Below, in pieces: positions 22,410 to 31,699 of a stretch of 64,000 bases of DNA. The notes beneath the pieces were generated by a model. It was not told the DNA's origin. It ran no database searches and saw only the letters and a list, made by a program, of their open reading frames with translations. Made by a program: the position numbers and the translations under genes. Location of the stretch: contig NC_134032.1 of assembly GCF_964204645.1 (NCBI RefSeq), forward strand, positions 12,146,275 to 12,210,274. The letters are read 5' to 3'. How positions within the stretch are numbered: the stretch's first letter is position 1; the number at the start of each line of letters is the position of its first letter. The DNA is from Tubulanus polymorphus. Taxonomy: Eukaryota > Nemertea > Palaeonemertea > Tubulaniformes > Tubulanidae.

Positions 22410-23000
22410 TAGATGGCACTTAGTCTGAGAGGTGCAGGTCCAAACTGTTGAATATCTGACAGGTGCAGGTCAAGACTGTAGAATATCTGAGAGATGCATG
22501 TCAAGACTGTAGAATATCTGAGAGGAGCAGGTCTGAGAGGTGCAGGTCCAAACTGTAGAATATCTGAGAGGTGCAGGTCCAGACTGTAGAATATCTGAGA
22601 GATGCAGGTCCAGACTGTAGAATATCTGAGAGATGCAGGTCCAGACTGTAGAATATCTGAGAGATGCAGGTCCAAACTGTAGAATATCTGAGAGATGCAG
22701 GTCAAGACTGTAGAATATCTGAGAGATGCAGGTCAAGACTGTAGAATATCTGAGAGATGCAGTCAAGACTGTAGAATATCTGAGAGATGCAGGTCAAGGC
22801 TATAGAATATCTGAGAGATGCAGGTCAAGGCTATAGAATATCTGAGAGATGCAGGTCCAGACTGTAGAATATCTGAGAGGAGCAGGTCTGAGAGGTGCAG
22901 GTCCAGACTGTAGAATATCTGAGAGATGCAGGTCCAGACTGTAGAATATCTGAGAGATGCAGGTCCAAACTGATAAATGTCTGACAGGCGCAGGTCCATA
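22410..23000. repeat. About 31-bp minisatellite, about 19 units
   Basis: The unit is TCTGAGAGATGCAGGTCCAG followed by ACTGTAGAATA. Variants have GTCAAGA or GTCAAGGCTAT. The long - strand open frames across it arise because the repeat lacks stops. It is the expanded, inverted counterpart of 1797-2023. Confidence 0.92.
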
Positions 23001-23933
23001 ATGTTGAATGTCTGAGGGGTACTAGACCAGGCTACAGCAGGATTTAGGGTAGAAGATACACATTTGATACCGGGCAGCACTTCGACTTACTTATAAAATT
23101 TTGGCAACACCGAAAAATATAAGTTGCCAATACCAGTTTGGTTTCGGACTGTTACCGGGTATTTCGTAACCATGGTTGCATTCCGCCCTGAAACATGAAA
23201 AACTGAACACGATTGGCTTAGTTTTCCAGACACACTTCATTACGCTTATAAAGCGGATGTTTTTGTCGACGAAAACTCGATAGTTGTCGAAAGTAATTCA
23301 CGTTGTCGTCGAATATTAGTTCAGCAGTGATCGTGTTCCATTATAGATGTACGATATTTGTTCGTGCTGCGTAAGAGCTGTTTCTATCTTATGATCTTTT
23401 TTGGTCATAACGGGGTCAATTTTGGAAGTAGCTTCGTGCGTGAAATAGGTCTTAAACTGATTGAAAAGGTGGTGTATCATAGCAAGCAGGATCTAATCAG
23501 TTTTGCGCTGTTTATATGGATTGCAAAATAGTGTAACGAGTGAGCACGGAATCCGGTGAAATGGATGAAAAGTGTCAACTTTTATCATCAGATTTATTTC
23601 GCTTCGAAAATGTTCGACATAACTGAGATGAACTGATTATTCGTTGAGGGAGGAAGGTTTTGAAGTTTTCCTTAAGAAAAAAACAACTTTGTTCTTCGTC
23701 CCTCTTGGTTCATCATCATTGGGGAATTGTTGCCACTTCTTTGCAAGTCGTCTATCTGGATTCAATATTGTCTTTTTGGCGATCCTTCAATGGACAGTGG
23801 CTTTGAATTCGACATGCCATTCCGTAGCAGGGCCCGACTTTCTGATCAGTTTAAAACCTATTTCGAGTATAAACTCCCAAAACTGACCGGGCTAATGTCC
23901 ATGTAACATCCAACAGTTAATAGACTCGAAAGT
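23001..23933. other. Upstream region of copy 7
   Basis: 23120-23220 repeats a segment found at about 14110-14230 (GTAACCATGGTTGCA, CCTGAAACATGAAAA). 23640-23930 is homologous to 17060-17330. The 80-codon frame at 23644 has no start context or domain and is not called. Confidence 0.4.
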
Positions 23934-26221
23934 ATGAGGCAGTTCTATTCGCTGGCGTTTTTTATTGGAGCGTTTTATTTTCACTGGTTGAATGATATCA
24001 CTGCGGCATTGAGTTTGGAGCGAGCATTTGAGAACGGAGCATCGGTGACAGCTGATTTAACGGGTAAGTTTTTGAAGCATATTTGATCACGCGTTCAGAC
24101 ACCTTCAGTCGAACTCGCAACTGCGACTCGGTCCAGGTCTCAAGGTGGTGCTGAGTATGAAAAAAAAATCTAAATCGCCATAGAATATGTTTTCGGTAAA
24201 ACACGAATATTAACACAATTTCAAATCTAAACCACGAGTCGAAAATTAGTTTACGCAACTCGCGCTAAAATCTAAAATCGACTCGAGAGTCTAACAACAA
24301 TTCTATCAAAATGAATTAACTACGAGCTTATTCAAACTGTGAACGGAGGAAAACTGGACGAATACCTGTAAGTATTGTAGCTCAGATTCGTTATTGACAG
24401 CGATACAAAAAAGAACACCGATGAATAAAACTAGATATTCGCCCCCTAATTCTTACACCGCGAAATCTAACATTTCTATAGACCGGTTTTCATACTGTGT
24501 ATAAAGAAAAAAGTTGTAACTACGCCACAAGACGATACACGAATATCTACAGTAAAAACAAAAACTGGATTAGAAAATGCCCGGTGCGATTATACCCTTT
24601 TCTACCAATTATTACTAAATATGAATTTGATATTTCATCCTGGGCTCAAGAGTTATCTATCAAACCAGGCACCTATTTGCAATTGCTAAAATAGGTGGAG
24701 TGTGGCAGAAGTTCAATACGAACTCCAGTGTACTCAGAAGCTACCAGGCCAAGTCTACCCAATCGCAGAGATGATGGATCTTTGTTCATGCAGCAGCGTC
24801 GGAATCAGGATTTCAGGGAGGCGTGCACAAATTAGGAAGGGGGTCGGGGTCCTCCCCCAGAAAATTACTTAGAAACAAAACCAATAACAAAATAGCAAGG
24901 ACGTTAGGAGGGGGCACCCCCCCCTGGATCCGCCGCTGTGCAGTATGAGCCCATAACCCCCCCCCCCCCACCTCATTCGTATTGTCTTTCAAACAGCAGG
25001 CTGGAACATCACTGTTTATCAAGGTGAACCCTCAAGGACGCGTCGGCGCAGTCTAGTTAGCTGTCCGACTGATATGGTGATGGTTAGCTGCAGGTGCTCG
25101 AACAGGTGCGACGGTGCGAGATTCGCGCGCTCCAATATCACATGCGAGGCCTTTGTGCGGCCACCAGAAATTATTCGGGTACGTCATGTGACACCAGCAG
25201 ACGATTAACGCTTATTTTTATCACCAGATAGCCGTTAATAGACTAACAGCAGTTTTCAATGATTATTCTAATGAACCATTATTCCCTGTATCAAGTTTCG
25301 TCTATCAAACAATCACCTCTAAAATGATATGAGTGTATTTTCGTCACATGGTTTCGGGTAACAATTTTTCCAAGATCAAATGTTTTACTTTGAGTGTCTG
25401 CCTGTGCCAACGCACAAGGAAACAGGTATACGAGAAACAGCTTTTGGATTTCGTGTTTCTATGTTTCCGTTGTGCCAAACGCAAACGATGCGTCTACACC
25501 CGCAAACATGTTTTATTAGGGAAACATTGCTTGCAGACACGATGTTTCTGATTTCTCGTGAACATACGCGATACCGAGAAACGTCGAAGGTATTTTCACG
25601 TATTATATTCTTTGTTACAGGCAGTTGTCGAATGTACACCAATAGTCCCGCAGCGAAGATTTCTAACAGTGACGCAACCGGGCAGTTTTCTAAAAAACCC
25701 ATCAGTCGAGTGCCCGTCTGGATTGACTGTTGTTTCGTGTACACTTTTTTCTCCGTAAGCCCCTCTCGGCACAATATCAATAATCTATGTCCTTGTACAC
25801 CAGGTTCACCAGTTGTGAGTTAGAATTAACACTGAACTCAGGATCCAGTGCCACAGTTGTGAGTTAGAGCTTGGAGTAATCATTTGACAAATGATTACTC
25901 CATTAAGGGTAGAGTTAACTCTGAACTCATGACCCAGAGTTTTACTCTGAGTTGAAATCAATTCATTTTCAATGTTTTGACTCAACAGTCAAATGCCATT
26001 CAGAACTGTTGGAAAACTGTCAGATTTCTCTATCAATTCGAATTTCGTGAAACAGGGTGGTTTATAACGTAGAGTTATCTTGAACATGATCTTCTTGAAA
26101 TGTTTTTAGGTTGATTCGTTCACAGAAAAATGCTATTTTAAACATTTCTACTCGGAACTGTACTTCCTCCTGTGTAAAATGCGCTATACAAGCTCGGTGC
26201 GTCAAACTACGGGGTAAGTAA
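23934..26221 (+). CDS. Secreted 12-Cys two-module protein, array copy 7 (divergent subgroup)
   Basis: Exons A 23934-24063, B 25000-25178, C 25621-25754, D 26110-26221 (stop TAA), phases 1-0-2, 184 residues, the shortest complete copy. Signal peptide MRQFYSLAFFIGAFYFHW. Then GWNITVYQGE, CPTDMVMVSCRC, CPSGLTVVSC and CVKCAIQARC; all 12 cysteines are present. For exon B two acceptors lie 4 nt apart (ACAG and GCAG before GCTGG); the second keeps frame. It is the sister of copy 6; both have an A exon ending ENGASVT or ENGASVTA and a NIT sequon. Exon D ends CTACGGG followed by a perfect GTAAGT (26214), again leaving open splicing to a further exon. NUP42 follows 1.2 kb downstream on the other strand. 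Confidence 0.73.
24815..24965. repeat. Interspersed repeat fragment with poly-C runs
   Basis: GGAAGGGGGTCGGGGTCCTC, GCACCCCCCCCTGGATCCGC and a C10 run lie in the A-B intron of copy 7, just before exon B. The CTGGATCCGCC-type end recurs at about 55853-55870. Copy 6 has no such insertion. The element class is unknown. Confidence 0.45.
25795..26015. mobile_element. Foldback MITE copy with internal palindrome
   Basis: It belongs to the AGTTCCACA family (GGATCCAGTGCCACAGTTGT, AGAGTTAACTCTGAACTC, CAATTCATTTTCAATG) in the C-D intron of copy 7, matching the position of the element in copy 6. Positions 25873-25901 form a perfect palindrome: two 14-nt arms (GGAGTAATCATTTG) around a single A. Confidence 0.6.
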
Positions 26222-27456
26222 CAATGATCATATAGTTTACAAAATCTACCATCTAGTCCAGCATTGGTCGAACATCGTTTGCCGAGGTCGTGGTGGGACT
26301 CACAAAGTCAGACAGCCGGGGCGGATCCACGAATTTGGCTAAGGGGCTCACGTAAAACTTTTCATAGAAATTGGCTTAATTTTTTTAGATTTTAACCCTC
26401 TAGCCCTAGAAAGGTAGATCCCGAATTTTTCTCGAAGCGTTTATGCTGGATCTGCCCAGGTCAGTAACTATTGGAACCCGTAGGCCAAATAATGAACCTA
26501 GAACCAACCTTGAATTTATTAGGACAATTTGAGTAATTTCAATCCTTGTTATAATGAACTATCGGTTACATGTATAACAAATATTTTTTCTGGAGCCCTT
26601 AAGTTCGTTGTAACGAGGTTCCGCTGTAGTAAGTTCGATACATCCCTCAAGAAGCACTTTCAAGTAGCGAGTGGTAAGTTTACGCGCAGCTAAGTTTTAA
26701 AATGCAACCGGAAGTGACGTCACTGGTAGATGGACTAATCGAATCTGCCGCCAGATATCACAACTCTAAGGAAGAGGAGGTTAAGCCCAACGTTGGGTTC
26801 CAATATTTTTTTCTTTCATTTTTTTGAAAATTTGTGGAAACTAATTTTGTGACTCACAGGGGGGAGAACCAATGGAAAAAACAACTATTCTGAAAACTCC
26901 AGAAAACTTAAGACATAGTAAAACGTATTTATATCTAAATCTGATTTATTTAATAATCATTAATACTTGTAGATCTTAGATTTTCATAATTTCAGTGAAA
27001 GAAAAATTTTGCATCAAAAGAAAAATTCTCACGTTGTTTTCCTTGAGACTTTAAACTGACATAAAATTAAAGTTTCAATCTGCAACCTTGACCCTACACC
27101 CCTAACGACATTTGAAACTTAATCAGCATTCTTCCAATTTCAAACTTATCAAGTGTTCAGGACTTTACCTGGGACGATTCTAATTGAAAATCAACTACTC
27201 ACGCTGGTCATTTGATAAACAAGCAGTAGGCTACATGTTCACATGATTTCAGCACTTGAAAATACAGGCAAAATACAAACACTGGACATAGATATTCTAA
27301 GAGTACAATTTCAATAAGAGATCATTCAGACTATCGCCTTCAATTAAAAATACATGTAGCGAATGTTCGCACATTTGACGAGGGTGGGCGGGTTAGTCCA
27401 AGGCTGCGGATTAACTTAATTGAACTTTTAACAGTTAAAACCCACCCGCAAACAGT
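26222..27456. other. Between copy 7 and NUP42
   Basis: No gene. About 26222-27160 is homologous to 19683-20755 behind copy 6, as part of the segmental duplication. The 3' UTR of NUP42 must lie at its right end; no clear polyadenylation signal was found close to the stop. Confidence 0.5.
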
Positions 27457-30400
27457 CTAAACGAACTCTCTCGGGGGTGGTTTAACGGGTATACAACCGA
27501 TTGTAAATTTATCCGCCATGTATTGCTGTTTTTCCGCGTCAGTCAATTCCGAAAGCGGTGTATAAAAAGCCACGCGAGAGCATCCACCCGTCGCTGTAGC
27601 AACAGTTGTCGATGACGACGAAGCAGCAGACGCGTTTTGAGATGGAACGTTGCCGAATAAGTTTTTTTGAGCCGGCTGGACTTTTCCAAATAGCGACGTT
27701 TGTCCGGTCGTCTGCCCGCCGAATAGCTTATTATTAGAATTAATATTACTCGTAGAACTCGTCTGATTATTCAAATTGAAACCGAATGTCGACGGTTGTC
27801 CGAAGGTGTTACCGCTAGAGGTCGCCACCGAGGCGTTATTACTGTTCGTAGCGTTACCGCCGAAGACGTTCGTCGACGCGACTTTACCAAACAGTCCGCC
27901 CACGGTGACCGTCGTGCTTCTTCCAAATAAATTATCGCTATTGTTACCGCTGGCGGACCTATTCTTACCGAATAAACCGGCGGGAGTTTTCGTGAATAAA
28001 CCGGAACTAGACGAACTTCCGCCGAAAATGTTGTTATTAGTCTGCGCGGCGGATCCTCCGAACACGTTCGTTCCGTTGAATAAACTCGGTTTAGCGTTCG
28101 AGCCACCGAACGGATTATTATTCTGCGCATTGCTACCGGTCACGGCGGCGACGGGTTTGCCGAATAATCCTGTTTTGTTCGCAGCGACAGATGACGAACT
28201 GTTTCCGAAGAGATTAGTTTTAGCAGACGATCTGGAAAGAAATAAGGATGGAAATAAATACTTTCATTGACCTAGTGAAACATGATTATCCTCCCCAGAG
28301 TTTAATGCTCTCCTGCAATCTGCAATACTTGAGTCATCACTATTTTTAGTCCCAATCTGCGCGAAATTTTCAATTCAATTCGCTAAGAGTAAGTAATCAA
28401 CACAATGATTGTCCTAGCTCTAATGGCTGAACCAAATTTGACTGTATTTACAGTAGACAACAACTATAATTTCCTTTTGTATATAGCACAGACTCCGCCT
28501 TACTCGGTATTCGGTCAAGTCGGCAAATTTTGCCAAATTTAACTTAAGTTTCATTTCCCTCATTGTCAATTCAGAGAAATAGTCAGAGCAGACCGAATGC
28601 TACCGGGTTCCCGGATTCCCAACACTACCAAGTTAGGCCGAGTAAGGTATATATCGTAAAATGATTTACAGAAATTCTAGATAAACTTACCCAGCAGTTG
28701 AAAGCTTCTTGAAATCTTCAACAACCGACAACTGTAAAGACAGAAAGAAGGGCATGAAGACAGATGTTTAAGACGAAAATATTGTTACAAATATTCCTTC
28801 AACACTTCAGAGGATGAAGCGCCATCTGACGGAACATGGAACACTTACTAGTTTAGCTTTTATCGAAGGATTCAAATTTTCAGTTTTCAGTTGGTCTTGT
28901 TTGGCCTTGTTCTCTGCGGCTAAATGGGCTTCTTTGTTTTTCTTCAAAATAAGAACGAAAACTTAATAGAAATTTCTATGACTGAGCTCTTATTCGCTCG
29001 AGGCTAATTTGGAAATCCTGATTTTTTACAAGAAACTGATCCGTGATTTACATAATTGTTGAAACTGCGAGTCGCTTGGCCTTCGACGTAAGCTTCGTAT
29101 CTCATTTCCTCGGCGGAGACATCTTCGAATCCGGGAAAACTCGGCAACGAACCCGCGTACGCGTAACACGAAAACGGCCACATTTTACTCTGCTGCCAGA
29201 CTTCAACATCGCGGGATATTACACCGCTGAAAATATACACTCTCCGATAACAAATAGGGCTCCAGGAACGCTGTGCGCGCTTAGAAAGTGGTTTGAAATG
29301 CTCGACAATCTGACAGACGAGTCCCACAAAAATCGAAACATGCAATTTCACATTCTATGCCGGACAGTCTCCAACTCTTCCCATGAAAACTTCAAAAATG
29401 AGCAAAAATGCTGATTTTGCCGAACAAAAATGGCCACAAGTCACTTTGCTTCCCATGCGGCCAATTTTTGGGGTCAATAGATTCTTTTAAGTCTTTTGAT
29501 GAACGGGCAAGAAGACAGTTTAAACTTATGACCCCATCAGGGTGGCTCATTTCCGCGAAATTACAAATTTTTATTGATTATTATACACGTGGTCATTAAT
29601 ATTACCGGGGTATCCGAATTGCGTGTTGAGTTTTCTGCCAAATTTGTCAAAATCACGGGGTTTTCCGTTTTATTTTCAAGATTGTCTGAATCCCTGAGTT
29701 TATGGTCAGTGGCCACGATAGCTCAGTGACTCTAAACACCCCCAACTCTTTCATTTACCGAAAAATCATTCCTTAATATTGATTTAACCCGCAATTACGA
29801 AGTAACTAAACTGAGAACTAAAGAATAACATTCGGAATGGTGACATTTATCTGGTCGACAGATGTCAGAAAATCAGGCGGCATTTATTCAAATTCCTAAT
29901 AATCTACTTCCCAACACTTGTTTGACCTAATTTCGAAAGAAAACCAACATTACACGCATGAAACAGATTATGCAGATGACACTCACAATATTCAGAGGAG
30001 ATTACTACCCAGGTATTGTCTCTATTACAACTTACACCGGTTACAACTGAACTAACCCGCACAACCTACTGGTAAAACCAAGAGAAATGGAAATAAATTT
30101 CAACGGTAGAAGAGCGCTTGTAACCGGCGCCGGTAAGGGTAAGTATAGTTTATCGAAAAATACACCACTAGGGGGGCATTATTTCGCCGAATCAAATTGG
30201 TGATGACTTAGGAACTAGTTTATTTGAATTTAGGGTCGGGTCCTATGTTTAACCTGCGAACAAATTTTCAAACCTTCATTTAGACAGAGCCGATAGAATA
30301 TGCCCCACTTGTAATACTTTAGGTGACGAATCCCATTTTCTGTTTGACTGTACCTTACTTAACAAACCCCGCAAAAACTATTTGAATTTGAATACCTTAA

Positions 30401-31652
30401 ATACCCTTGATATTCTGAAAAACCCAACGGTCAAATAAGCTAAATTCATTAAGACCGGCTTAGATGTATATAGATCCCTCCAATAGTATATATAGTATTG
30501 TAAATAGTTGATGTATATATATATATTTTGTTACGTTTTCATTCTCTAAATTTTAATCATTTCAGTGTTGTTTTGTAAATATTTGTATATCCATGTGTAA
30601 TAGTTTTCCTCCATATACCATGGAAATGGTTGGAGTGTAAATAAAATCGTAATCGTAATCGTAATCCGCGATGTACATCACGGTATTGCATTTTGAATTG
30701 TACACGAAATACGAGTTAATGTTTCACTTAAATCTGTATGTTAAATAGGTATAGGCCGTTGTTGTGCGAAAACACTAGCGAAATGTGGAGCTAAAGTTGT
30801 GGCTTTGTCGCGTACGCAATCTGACCTTGACTCGCTGAAACAAGAGGTTCGGAGACTTAGGAGACTCGCTATGAACCCCCCAAAGTATAAATAATGTCCG
30901 GTGGTATTTTTCATATTTCGCAGTGTCCCGAAATCGAGACGATTTGTCTTGATCTGAGAGATTGGAAGACGACTCGCGACGCCGCAGAGGGCGCTTTGCC
31001 CATAGATCTATTGATTAATAACGCGGCATTGGTAGTACCGGACGGACCGCTGTTAACCCTCACGGAGGAGAGTTTCGACGAGTAAGGATCACAACAACCC
31101 TTTCAGCGCCGACTAATCAATACCCGCCTAAAGAATGGGAGATAATTTGAAAATTTACAAAATTCCATCCCAGGTTGTTGTATAATATGCATACCACTAT
31201 AGAGCAGTGTATTATTTAGTCACTTATATTTCACAATGTTTGACGAGCGCTGCCATCTTTCAAATGATATTGAATGTCTTAACTCACATGCTCCTTACTA
31301 TCTCCAATCACTTTTATCTATCAAACCTAGTGTTCGAGATCCACGATCATCTAGTCAGTTGCTTTTAACTCAGCCTAGAGCCAAACTTTTATCTGCTGGT
31401 CAGAAAGCGTTCTTTTACCATGCGCCATATCTTTGGAATAGGTTACCTACTCATTTACGTTTTAGCACTTCTTTAGATCGAGTTTTAAATCACGATTAAA
31501 AACTCACCTTTTTACTATTGCTTATTCTTAAACGCCTAATTCTGCCGTGTTTTACTTGTATCTATATCTACTTTTTATTTGCTAGTTCCGTATTCTTTTA
31601 AAAATATTATTCGTAAGCCAAAGAGCATATTCTAATATGGATTTGGAAATAA

Positions 31653-31699
<47 letters not shown>

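Noticed and set aside
22410-23000. CRISPR-like regular repeats
   Set aside because: Units are contiguous with no unique spacers, and the genome is eukaryotic.
22394-23080. Three - strand frames of about 100 codons rich in ILQSGPASLRYST-type repeats
   Set aside because: They are the translation of the 31-bp minisatellite, open in several frames at once.
27776-28270. 164-codon + strand frame
   Set aside because: Antisense shadow of the NUP42 FG exon, whose codon bias keeps the opposite strand open.
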